From assembly GCA_910890315.1 (NCBI GenBank), contig CAJVGD010000013.1, positions 124,001 to 188,000 of the forward strand: a stretch of DNA of 64,000 nt, read 5' to 3'. Shown here in pieces: positions 53,196-64,000 of this stretch. Below the pieces are notes generated by a model. The model saw only the letters and a program-made list of their open reading frames with translations, had not been told where the DNA came from and made no database searches. This DNA is from Serendipita indica DSM 11827. Lineage: Eukaryota > Basidiomycota > Agaricomycetes > Sebacinales > Serendipitaceae. Every line of letters starts with the position of its first letter. Position 1 is the stretch's first letter. A program made the translations under genes and the position numbers.

Positions 53196-53966
53196 CTACT
53201 CATTGTACATTTCTTGCATCTCTAGTAAGTCACGCCGAGCTCTTTCCAGTTCGTCCTTGCCCTTCTTTACTCCCAACTCTACCTGCCTTTGCAGTTGGCG
53301 AGTCTGCAGCAGCTTGACAGTAATTTCTCCAACAAGGCGGCGGGTCGCTATCATCGAGTTGCCCAGCGTTTGGTCAACTGATAGTCGTGTTTCAGTCCCG
53401 ACACTCGACACAGTCGACTCGATGTTGTCTCCAGACTGCGTACTTGAGAGCTCCGAAAGAGTCTCAGACTCAAGTGTCCTGGTACCTTCGTCGGTGCCTT
53501 CGTCTTCAGCTTCCTCAGTACCCTCAATGGATTCCGTGAGCGTATCGACAGGACCCTCGCGCTCCGACGTGTCGTTAGGTTGCGTAGATTGCTTCGCGTT
53601 GCCCGTTTGAGATGGATTGGTACATTCAGTTCTCTGAGGTGATTCAGGAGTAACCTTGTATGACTATGAATTCGTCAGCTGTCGGACAAAAGGTCTCAAA
53701 GAAGTATCATGTACATTGCCTAGACACTGGTACATCGAAGCTTGAGCAATACCTACTTCACGGGCACGTTTTTGGGCTCTCTCTATGGCAGATTGAGCTG
53801 CGTATCGCTGCCTCGCAAAGAGGATCTCCAGCGCATCCCTCAATCGAGACTCTTCCTCGACTACAGCAAGCAGCCGCTGATATACGACTAGGATATCATG
53901 TTTGTAGTCCTCTGGAATGCAGGGTGTGCCAGAGTTTGAACAGATCTCAGTATACGTTCGATGCAT
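53196..53966 (-). CDS. Coiled-coil protein with acidic middle
   Basis: Two exons (53966-53757 and 53663-53196; GTAGGT donor) give 225 aa. The first exon, MHRTYTEICSNSGTPCIPED then LLAVVEEESRLRDALEILFA, is helical. The middle is acidic Ser/Thr/Glu-rich (GTEEAEDEGTDEGTRT). The end is a second coiled coil (VKLLQTRQLQRQVELGV, DELERARRDLLEMQEMYNE). The function is unknown. It lies just outside the right arm of the inverted repeat, with its stop about 135 nt from the arm's outer limit. Confidence 0.6.
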
Positions 53967-54707
53967 GTCGAGGTGGAGGGCAAGCGTGTGGCTCGTGTCA
54001 GGCTCTCCTTTGCCCAGGGCCGAGCTCGACCGGAAATTTGAACTGGGCCTAGAATTGATTGGTTGGTAGCGACAGAGCACAGATTGATCAATCTACCACC
54101 ATCGCGGCGATAAGCAGCCGTCTATCCAAGCATGATATCTATGTTTTACAAAATATTTGATACCAGTTCAGCTCGCTTGATTTTATTATGGCTCTGTGAG
54201 CCACTTTGATTAAGCTATCCACAAGATATACCGGGATCCCGGGCCTCAGAAGTGAACGGTCTAGCCTCCCACAATCCACTTTGACAATGGATGTAGATTG
54301 AGCTCATTTTCATTTTCATTTTATCTCGAGCTTTGGTGACCGGGGCCGGGAGTGGTGACGCCTTCTTGATCCTTCTCATCGCGAGGTACTCCCGCTGCTT
54401 ACATCCATTCGCTTCGTTCGATTATCTCAGCTACCTAAACTGGTCAAAGACATGCCGCTGTGCAAACCTCGAAGTCGCACCCTTTTTGCAATTGCCGCTT
54501 TCGTCGTAATTCTTCCGGCGAAGAGGACGTCTTCTCCGCACTAATTGATCTCAATCACCTCTTCGTCAATGTAACGGCCCGGAATCGACGGAAAAGTACG
54601 CGATTCGTGGACGAAACTCGAGCGACTCCCACGAGTGAATGCTTTAAACTCGTGCACTGGTGTGAGGAGCTCCTGCTGAGCGCCCTCGTCGTTCTTGTCA
54701 AGTCGCT
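53967..54707. other. Intergenic region between divergent genes
   Basis: It separates the coiled-coil gene from the secreted glycosidase. A short TCATTT microsatellite-like run occurs near 54305-54325. No gene is recognised; an 83-residue frame at 54460-54711 lacks features. Confidence 0.4.
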
Positions 54708-57700
54708 ATGAAACGTGCAACCCTCATCCTACTCGCTCTTTCAACAATTGTCAATGGTCTTTCAAAGCCCACCGATTCGCTACTTAGTCGCTCTTTCGCC
54801 TTTCCAAAGTCTGGAAATGCGCTCTGGTACCGTTCTCCTGCGGCGAACTGGGTATTGGAATCCCTTCCTATAGGTAACGGGTACATGGGAGGTGTGTCGT
54901 CAAATAAACTGTATATTTGTACTTAGACTATTCAGCTTCTGTCTTCTCTGGGGTTCAAAATGATACTATCCTCGTCAATCTCGACAACCTTTGGGCCGGA
55001 GGGCCTTTTGCTGATCCTGTAGGCCCTCGTCGAGTAAAATCGTTTCATTCTAACAGTTAAAGGCGTATAATGGTGCTAATTGGGGAGAATCAGATGTACC
55101 TGCGGTACACCAACGTCTCAAAGCCCTTCGGGAGACTATATTCGCCAATGGTACCGCCAACGGTGCTCTATTCACGTGGCTTGATCGCACCCCCTACTGA
55201 TACAGTTGTAGATCTTAATGGGATCACGCCAGACGCTGGGCAATACGGTATGTCACTTCACAATCAAATGAATCACTTTTCAACCCCAATGCAGGAACGT
55301 TCGCCAGTGCAGGGAGCCTTGTGGTTTCCAGACCTCAAATCATCTCCAACTATACAAATTATACTCGCTGGCTTGACCTGGATGACGGGGTGATACGTTC
55401 GACCTGGTCGGAAGGCTACATAACGTTCAGAAGGTACCAATGAGAGCTCAGTGCTGCGAGATGCTGATTCTTTATAGAGAGTACATTTGCTCTTATCCCG
55501 ATCACTCATGCTCGCACAAGACTAGCGCATCCCAGGCCATCCCGAAAATACTTTACTCGATTGTACCCATCGCAGATCATTCAGATATCGAAATCTCTTG
55601 CAAGGGCAATTCAACTCTTGTTCTCAGAGCCCGGGCCGGAGCAAATGGCATGGGAATGCTCTACGAAGTCGCTGGTTCGGTTCGTCTATCCGGCGATGGT
55701 TCGACGACTTGTTCGAATGGGTACATCTCCGTGCTCAATGCTACAGATATATGGTTTACTTGGACTGGCGACACAGAGTACAATATCAACGCTGGTACTG
55801 CGGCTCAGCACTACTCTTTCAAGGGATCCGACCCTCATTCACAAGTGACCGGGATACTTGCGAGAGTGGCCTCAATTCCCTATGCCAAGTACCTGCAGAA
55901 CCATCTTAACGATTACAAGCGAGGAACTAGTCAATCCTTCAGTCTAGACTTGGGACAAAGTCCAGACTGGTCGACACCGACGGATGTGCTGCTTAAAAAC
56001 TATCAGGCGTGGCAGAAAAGCCGCCAGCCGTCGGATGCGAGCACGACCCTCTTGGAGTGGATCCTCGTCAATTATGGCCGGTATCTGATGTTTAGCTCTG
56101 CACGCGGGAATCTACCGGCGAATCTCCAAGGCGTCTGGTCTCAAGGGGCTTGGTCTCCATGGAGCGGTGGTCAGTACGGACCTTGACGGCTGATCGATTG
56201 CTGAAGCTTGATAGATTATCACGGTATGGTCAATGCTTCAATGCCAGCAGATACTGAGTATAATAGCCAATATTAATGTACAGATGATGTATTGGCCCGT
56301 CGAGGTTACGGGGATGGACGTCACTCAAACGCTTTGGGACTTTATTCAGGTACTTTCCTCAGAAATTTCATCCTGCATCTGATACCTCCATCTTAGAAAA
56401 CGGTCGTCCCGCGAGGTGGTGATACCGCCCAAACTCTATACAACGTCTCAAGAGGATGGGTTATGCATGACGAGGTCTGTTGGACTTTGAGAGATTGAGT
56501 ATCTCATCGAATCTTATTCTTTATAGACCAACGTAGGGCATATATATGGACTTCGTACACGCCTAAATGAGTGATGATAGATATTCGGCTCTACTGGCAT
56601 GAAAGGTCTCGATATTCCCAACTACAATCCTGCAGAATGGACGAACTATGCGGGTAGGTGGACTATCTACGAATTTACTAATGCTAACTCGCCGTCTAGC
56701 CGCCGGCGCATGGCTCGTACGTATATCAGGGATGAAATCCACCGTATAATGACTGCTCATCAGATGACCCACGTTTGGGATCATTTCGACTTTACTGGTG
56801 ACATTGCGTGGCTCAAGCGGCAAGGCTACCCCTTACTCAAAGCAACTGCCGAATACTGGTTAGATGCGTTGCAGGTGGACGCATACTCGAAGGACGGATC
56901 TCTCGTCGTCAATCCATGCAACTCTCCTGAGCTCCCGCAAACCACTTTTGGTCTGTGTATTATCCCGCCAGATGAGCAATTGCTGACGTCGCGATCATCA
57001 AAGGATGCACTCACTGGCAGCAAATGATATGGGAGTTATTCAACTCGGTCGACAAAGCGCTTTCGGTTCTTCACCTTGGCTCTGAGAAGGCTTTCCTTGA
57101 GGAAGTCAGAGCGGCTCGCTCCAAGGTCGACAGAGGTTTTCGCATCAGCCCTAGCGGAGTCCTCCAAGGTCAGAATACATTCTTCATAGGAGCAAGTACT
57201 TATGCGCGCAGAATGGAAGCTTGACCTCGATAATTCGGATCGCCTTGCTCATCGCCACCTATCTCCATTGACTGGGCTCTATCCTTCATATTCCATCTCT
57301 TCCTGGGTACCTAGATCTGATGGTTTCATGTCCGCAGATCTCTCCAAATCGGTGCGTCGAACCGCGCAATCGAATAAATATTGATCGATACCAGATGCTG
57401 ATAAATGCATCGCGTACCCTCTTGATGCAACGTGGAAATGGAACGAGTCCTGATGCTGACGCTGGGTGGGGCAAATTCTGGCGTGCTGCATGTTGGGCCC
57501 AGCTTGGAGAGCCGACTCGGTTCTATAGTCAGCTGAGTGTATGCCGCTCATGTCCTTCAGGAAGCGTCGACTGATACAGCCCCAGTACGGCATCGCACGC
57601 AACTTTGCGTCCAATCTGTTCAGCTTATATAACCCCTTCAATACCGCAGAGAACACTCTGTTCCAAATGGATGCGAACGGGGGTTATCCAGCGGCTGTTC

Positions 57701-58036
57701 TGGTATAATATTTTCGCTCACATGCACGAAATGGAATTGACGCACATTGAATAGAATGCGCTTGTTCAAGCACCCGATACCCAGAGACGAGATGAAACTC
57801 TGGTTGTCACCTTACTCCCTGCTCTGCCCAGTTCGTGGTCCAGAGGTCACCTCTACGGTGTTAGAACCCGTCGCGGACTCGAACTGGATCTAGAATGGAG
57901 GTCTGGGAAACTAACCAAAGCGAGTATCAAAGGGCCAAGGATCCTCAACGGTACCGTCGTTCAGGTCAAAGTCCAAGGGGCCGGGATCAACAGACAGATC
58001 ACACTCACCCGCGGTCAAAGCGTCACGCTTGCCTAA
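54708..58036 (+). CDS. Secreted GH95-type alpha-L-fucosidase
   Basis: The signal peptide is [17 protein letters not shown]. Conserved GH95 landmarks follow in order across many short exons: [37 protein letters not shown], a beta-sandwich region ending in [34 protein letters not shown] and [13 protein letters not shown]. Then come [40 protein letters not shown] and [16 protein letters not shown]. Next are [54 protein letters not shown]-type sequence and [10 protein letters not shown] believe the SPE stretch and the later HRH/G region line the active site in characterised members. The stop is at 58034-58036. It is predicted to release fucose outside the cell. Exon limits inside are not all fixed. 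Confidence 0.85.
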
Positions 58037-58285
58037 TCCTGTTCAAATTTGGTACATATTCATACTAGTAAACTTTATATATGACCTTGTGAGACAGTTG
58101 TTACACATCCTCGCCTCTGGAATATCACTGTGCGCGTTTGAGGATGTATGGCGGCGAGATTTCTTGTCCTCTTAAGGGATGGTGTCTTTGGTAGATAAAA
58201 AGGGGGAATTCTGTCGCTTGAACTCCGCCACGATCGGGCTTGATTGCTATAGCGCATTAAGACCGGACTATCGCCCATTCACGAC
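58037..58285. other. Intergenic region
   Basis: 3' region of the glycosidase and promoter of the next gene. No separate feature is seen. Confidence 0.3.
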
Positions 58286-61200
58286 ATGTCAGAAAGTGAT
58301 TTGGTACTAGACCAGGTGCGCTATCTCGTTCCCATCAACATAAACCCACGACTAATGGTTTACTGCGTTCCCGGCGATTACACTCGGCCATCTCGTTGAA
58401 ATTCATGGCCAAATCTGAATACAAAACACGCAAATGTCGAATCTGTCTCGTTCTGTGTCACCGACTGACCGCGCTCTCATGATCAACTCTGGACACGTCG
58501 GTGCTTGCGGATTTAGTCAAAGATTGGCAACGAGGGTGGCGATGCATACGTATTTCAATTCCTATCTGGTGCTTTACGGGCCATAAAGGCTCTCTCATTG
58601 GCAGGTTTGCTTCTGCGTTTTCCAATTCTGATACTGACGGGGTTGAAAGGAGGATGTTAAACCTCAAGTAGCAACCTTTGAATCTACTCTTCTTTCAATC
58701 GCACTTGCCACGACACCATTCAGTACTGCACCAGGACGGCCGGTTCGACTTTTAACTGCACAATGCTTAGTGGCAATATATAGCAAGGGGGAAACAAAAG
58801 GGCTATTTGATACGATAAACAAACTACTAGTTGCAGCCGGTGATGCGAAGGAGAAGGAGAGTACGCGTGTGTAAGTCGAGCGATTGTGGCCATCGAATGC
58901 CAGGTTCATGTTGTCTAGGTCGGCATTCTTCTGCCTTGGAGAGTTAATGGGCACGCATGGTTCCCAGGTACGAAGACAGGCATTAAATACCTGATCCTCA
59001 TGCCCTCTAGGTCATGTCATTCATGACAGAAATCACAAATTCGGCTATGAGGACCTATAGGGCTACATCTTCCGTATGTACTTCCGTACTTGATTCAGAA
59101 CAGAGCTTGATATCGCTACCTAGGCTCCTATACTTCGATATCATGCCATCTCGGCTCTCTCGAAAGCCATATCGAACGCCGGAAAAGCTATTAGTGACCA
59201 AGCGGTAAAGGACCTACACAAGAATATGAGGGCAGCTCTGCTGGATAAGGCCCTATCGGTCCAGAGGGCTGCCGCCGCTACTCTAATAGCGCTCTATCCC
59301 AACAGTCTCCATAAACCCATCTCGTCTTCTGCATCTCCTTCCATCCTTTCTGCCGCGGAAATTGAGACGATCCTCGCACAAGTTGTCAAAGCGTTCGACG
59401 GTGCCGACATTGACACCTCAACACGACTCGCCCTAGCACGGCTTATCGGTCATATGCTCGCCACTACTCAGGTTCCCCGTGCTGTTGCGGCTTCTACCTC
59501 CAAAGCTACTAATTCGACATCGCAGCAGGACGATTCTGCTTCGCTGGGCGCGAAATCCCAACCGGAAATAGCCTCAAAGCCACTTATGCCGCCAGCCGAA
59601 ATGTTTATGATGCTCTCTACATGGATGAACAAGCAAAGTGGCACACGACGCCAGCGGGTTGGCCTTCTTCAGGCTTACGCTGCACTTCTGAACATCCTCG
59701 GGGCGTCTTGGGTTGAAAACCACTACGCGCTTGTCATCGGCCATCTTTCAAAGGATTTGATTGTAACGCCCAAAGTTACGGCTAGTTCGAAGGCGGAGCG
59801 CGTTTGGACCCGAAGAGCCGTAGGCATAATCCTGCGGGATGTGGTGCGGGAGCGGATGCTGAGCGAACAAGGACTTATCAGTGCGGTGATGGAGGTCGTA
59901 AATGGGTTCCTTCGCCCATACCTTTCTGCGGTCCTGTTCTCTGGTGGGAGTAGGCCTCAATCACCCAGCGCGGGTAGTTCGACTTCTGCCTTCATCAAAG
60001 GGCAATCCTCTGAGAGCCTCCATCCACTGACACAATGATTATCGTCCTTCATGAACTTTGTGGTCTCCTTCAACAACTCGGAAATACCCCACCAGTGATC
60101 CATGAACTCTTGGGAGGTGGTGAAGTGTTGGTTGCAGTGGCCTGTTCTGCTCCCGGGGGTGGCGTGAGAGGCGCCGCGGTAGGTGTTGAGTTGTACAAAG
60201 ATATATTCTGACGTACCCCAGGTGAGCGCCCTTTGTGCTTTCGTTCGCGCATGTCCTGGCGGTCTGGGGCCAATTATGGAAAGCATATACGAAGGCGTTA
60301 AACGGGACATCACAACCCTCAACACAATCGCATCTCAAATCGGGAATTCAAGCACATCATCAAGTAATCTCCCGTCACTGCCTGAAGTCAAGGCACGCGC
60401 TCTAGGACACGCATACTGTATTCACGGGATTTACACGCTACTTGCGACACCCAATGAAGACGTCGACGCCTCGAATAGACGGACGGAGAGCGCAAGCTCA
60501 ACCTCCCCCGCAAATCTCGCAGTTACGTCTCTTCACCTCCATGTGCCCCCTATATCACCAATGGTCCTTCATACCGCTACTTCGCTTCTCAAATCCACGT
60601 TTGATCTACCACTTCCTGTGGCTCGGATAACGTCGGAAATCGGATGGACTCTCCTGAGCGGTCTCATGGCTCTTGGTCCACATTTTGTGCGATCCAATCT
60701 GAGCGCCTTAATGGTCCTATGGCGTAATGCACTGCCGAAGCCAACTGTTCGCGACAATAGCAGCGTCGTCGGCAAGGAAGAGTGGGGCTTCCTTCTAGGC
60801 GTTCGTGGGTGGGCAGTTGGTGCCATGTGTTCTTTTCTTAAATGGAACAATCTCCCAATATCTGGAGATCCAGGGGCTTCTGGAGATCGGAGCATGTCCA
60901 AGGTCCTCGTCACCCTCGATATATCCCGACGCTTGGGCGTATTGCTCTCTAATGCGCTTGGCTTCGCCAATCTTTTCATAACAGCGCAAAAAGAGGAGAT
61001 TTTAGATCCAACGTCACCAACAGCACCTTCTCTAAACTCTGCAGCCCAGGTTGATGAAGATGGTCATGACCTCCACGCATACGAAGCCCTGCTTCGATCG
61101 CACATCCACGTCGCCTTCACCTTGCTAGGCTTCGCAACGACCACAGAATCTATACAACGAGAGCTGATTACATCTTCCATCAGTCTTTTTGCTGCTCACG

Positions 61201-64000
61201 CAAACTACAGCGGCAGCGGCCTTCAGGTTGCTATCGCCGCCAAGGAGGGCTCATTCAAGGGTGTGTGGAGATCAGAAGATGGGTACGCATATGGCGTAAC
61301 AAGCCTCGATCTGGCCGAAGAAGCATTAAACGAGACGGGTACGCAGACCGGAGGTACGGCAGGCAATGGGTTGCCCCAAGCGTCAACTGGACTGCAATAC
61401 GATATCGCAGAGCGAGAGCTCGACAAACTGGTATGTCTCCTCAATTGTGATGTCTTTCTTGCTAATTTTTGACAGCTGACTTTGCCCGTACTGGGCTCTC
61501 CAGAAAACGATCCGTTGGCCCTCTCATCTACATCCACTGAGCCACAAGTGCTCTTTACCCCTGTCCCGCCAGTCACTGCAGTCGTAGACAGTGCTATCAA
61601 TCTTTACGCCGCCTTGCTATGCATCCAAGACTCGAATGGATCTCTTAAAGCCATTGGCGGCCTGATAGATGCAGCTAAAGGTTCTGGTAAGTGGACCCCA
61701 AGAATATAATGTGAGCGATAACCGGTTCTAGGTGAACGGGCTACTGCTATTAATATGGGAAGGAAAATGGCAATGACCATTAACGCGGTCTCTGCAATCG
61801 TGCTGTCATTGCGACACGTAATGGGACGATCTGGTGGGAGGGCGGCAAAGGAAGTCTTTGGAGGCGCCCAGGTCGCGAACATGCTCAGCAACTTCCTAAA
61901 AGACGCCATTCTTGACCCTGATGAGACACTTCGCGGCCTCGCGAGCGAAGCATTGGGTCGTCTGACGAGTCTCAGTAGTAGCACCTTCCTCGGGAACCAA
62001 ATCAATAACCTGGTGCAAGAGGTGGTCAATAATCGTGATCCCCTTTCTCGAGCCGGGTGTACTTCTGCATTCGGGGCCATCTACATCTACGCTGGCGGTC
62101 TAGCGGCTCAAGCTTACTTGAAGACCGTGCTCAACGTCCTCATTTCCCTCAGCAATGATCCTCATCCCGTGGTACACTACTGGTCCCTTCAAGCCCTGGG
62201 ACAAGTCATCGCTGCTTCCAGCTTATCGTACGGACCATACATCTCGAACACCATCGCTTTGGTCTTTAAAGTCTATAGTATGGAATCCCACGAGCCAGAG
62301 GGAGGCTCCCTATCTCAGGCGAATCTCAGTGCGGATCTTCCAACCTACCAAGCACTTTGCCGCATACTCGACGGAGTGATATCCGCCATTGGCCCAGAGC
62401 TTCAAGAATCTTCCAAATACCGCAGACGAATAAGCGATCTTGTCTTCGCATTCCTGGAGTACGAGGACGAAGGCGTTGGCGTTGAGGCAATTCAGTGCCT
62501 CCGGCAAATGCTTATGTTTGCGCCATCGAAAATGGACATGGTCGACCTGGTCACTCGCTTCAAGACCTATCTTGCCTCGCCTAGACGGCCTCTCAAGGTC
62601 GCGTCCATCAACGCGCTCTACCAACTGGTACAGCGTGATGCATTCCTTCTCTCCAAAGTGGGCGGGGATAAGCTCGTGGAAGTTCTGTTTGGCATGCTTG
62701 ATGAAGAAGACTCATTAAGCATCGAAGGAGTCAAGAGCATCATTATCAGCTGGCTCACTCAAACTGTCACCGCTGCTCCGTCGGCATGGATTGAACTCTG
62801 TCAACGTATTATGGCGAGGACGACGGCAGCTGCCCAACAAGCGGTCCCACCAACCACTGGCCCCAAAGCTGGAGCATTTCAAGACGAGGAATCAGAGTCT
62901 CTGGGCGCTTCGGGTGCACAGAACGAGGGAGGTTCTGGACACTCGACCGCTCGTTGGAGAACGCAGCTATTCGCAATGGACTGCCTCCATCGCATCTGTC
63001 TCGTGGTCGCTGCTTCTGGTCGTCAGGAGCATTTGGACCTACGGTTTGCCAAGCAACATTCCATTGCTGTCAAGGGACTCCTTGTCAGTCGGATTCCAGA
63101 TCTAGTGAAGATGGCCTTCAGCGCAAGCGCTGCCTATGTCACTGAGATTCGCCTCGCGGGGCTTCTTGTCCTTCGCGATGTCATCCAGGTCTGTTCATTG
63201 GCTTCACATTTTTAACGTGACCTGATGGTTTGAAGATATTCGCCACTTCTCCAGATCCCGATTACGACGGTTCTTTGCTCCTGGAGCAATACCAAGCTCC
63301 TATCACCGCAGCACTTACTCCCGCCTTCTCATCGGACTCTACGCCGGAGATCCTCTCCTCGGCTGTTCAAGTGTGCGCCATCTTCGTGGGTTGCGGGGTC
63401 ATCAAGGATGTCAACAAGATGGGAAGAATTCTGAAACTGCTAACCGGTGCACTAGAGCAATCGAAATGTAGTAGGCATCTAATATGCTCCTGGCTACGTA
63501 CTAATTCGCGACAGCTTCCAACTCGTTTACTATTGGAGATGTGAAACAAATTTCTCCAAATGCTGCAGTGACTCTCAAAATTTCTACTTTGACGGCATGG
63601 GCAGAGTTGTACATCGCTAGTCCTCAGCAGGAGTACCTCAAAGCGGTCATTGAGCCATACAGGGAGACTCTATCTTCGTTGTGGATTGGCATCTTGCGTG
63701 ACTATGCTAGCATTCGTGGCGATTCTGAAGTGCTCCAAGATCCTACCTCGAGCTCGATGGATGGTTTATATCTCAACGTCGGCAAGGAGATCCTTCTTCC
63801 GGTGAGTGAAACCTTGCCATATTGGCCCACCTAACAACTCGTAGTACTATGATGATGCTTGGTATCGCATTCTCAAAGCGATTGCTATCATGATGCAATC
63901 GCGAGATCCGTTCATCCTTCGAGCGATGGACGGAAAGGAAGGTCCCGGCGAGCCAGCGCCAGAGGGTCCGACCGCGTTGTTCTTTGTCGTATTTGGCCTC
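58286..64000 (+). CDS. HEATR5/Laa1-type HEAT-repeat protein (3' end off window)
   Basis: Proteins of this family bind clathrin adaptor AP-1 and help its membrane recruitment at the trans-Golgi and endosomes. The start is tentatively MSESDLVLDQ at 58286; the first two or three exons are unclear. Family-like sequence begins with PQVATFESTLLSIALATTPF, PVRLLTAQCLVAIYSKGETK and LFDTINKLLVAAGDAKEKES, then SAFFCLGELMGTHG. It continues in long open exons: 59226-60038, from about 60222 to 61430, and 61755-63190 or so. Alternating hydrophobic helices typical of HEAT arrays run throughout (LRGLASEALGRLTSLSSS, EAIQCLRQMLMFAPSK). The join near 60030, where the frame changes before MIIVLHELCGLLQQLGN, is not resolved. 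No membrane segment is present. Confidence 0.75.

Noticed and set aside
54460-54711. 83-codon frame just before the fucosidase
   Set aside because: It overlaps the fucosidase start and has no recognisable feature.
1-64000. CRISPR arrays, bacterial operons or Shine-Dalgarno sites
   Set aside because: No spaced direct repeats were seen, and spliceosomal introns show that this is nuclear fungal DNA.

Overview
This is a eukaryotic, fungal window. Genes are densely packed on both strands and carry short GT-AG introns of about 40-80 nt. The content points to a basidiomycete of the Agaricomycetes: FunK1 'fungal-type' protein kinases, a KDZ transposase remnant, a large F-box-like/LRR-like family, and fungal GH5, GH95 and GH23-type genes. 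A Rhizoctonia/Ceratobasidium-like species is my guess, because similar F-box and FunK1 expansions are known there. I could not test this.

Layout. Position 1-3321 (-) holds most of a large single-pass membrane protein that runs off the left edge. Position 3.8-19 kb is an F-box-like family cluster: intact genes at 3843 (+), 9463 (+), 17345 (-) and 18967 (-), and three wrecks at 5454, 8600 and 11179. It is interrupted by an unknown gene (6735) and a membrane-anchored exo-1,3-beta-glucanase (12666-15200, -). Position 19-27 kb holds a GPI-anchored lytic-transglycosylase-like gene, a small CxC protein gene, an uncharacterised gene, two coiled-coil proteins and a conserved unknown. Position 27-31 kb holds a 72-aa N/Q-rich small protein, another F-box/LRR-like gene and a second small CxC gene.

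The most striking structure is an inverted repeat. About 3.24 kb (31013-34251) recurs in reverse at 49647-52884 with only one net length difference and scattered substitutions. Each arm carries a small CxC-protein gene followed by a FunK1 kinase. The left kinase is intact (779 aa over eight exons). The right kinase has a 1-nt deletion in a G run. Similarity drops sharply but does not vanish at both ends of the core, which looks like gene conversion within an older duplication. A third, truncated FunK1 (47979-49050) and a decayed KDZ transposase (46766-47540) lie beside the right arm.

Between the arms are housekeeping-type genes: an acylaminoacyl-peptidase and a GEN1/Yen1-like resolvase that diverge from start codons only 54 nt apart, two paralogous DRAM/Frag1-type membrane proteins, a tRNA-Asp with a short intron, a senescence/spartin-type protein and a coiled-coil protein. 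Beyond the right arm come another coiled-coil gene, a secreted GH95-type alpha-L-fucosidase and the 5' two-thirds or so of a HEATR5/Laa1-type HEAT-repeat protein that runs off the right edge.

The most novel-looking item is the small CxC-protein family at 20950 (-), 30269 (+), 31169 (+) and 52728 (-). Members share paired CxC motifs, a phase-1 intron at the same place, and TATA boxes about 71-80 nt before the start codon. Three of the four genes lie within 1.5 kb of a FunK1 gene.
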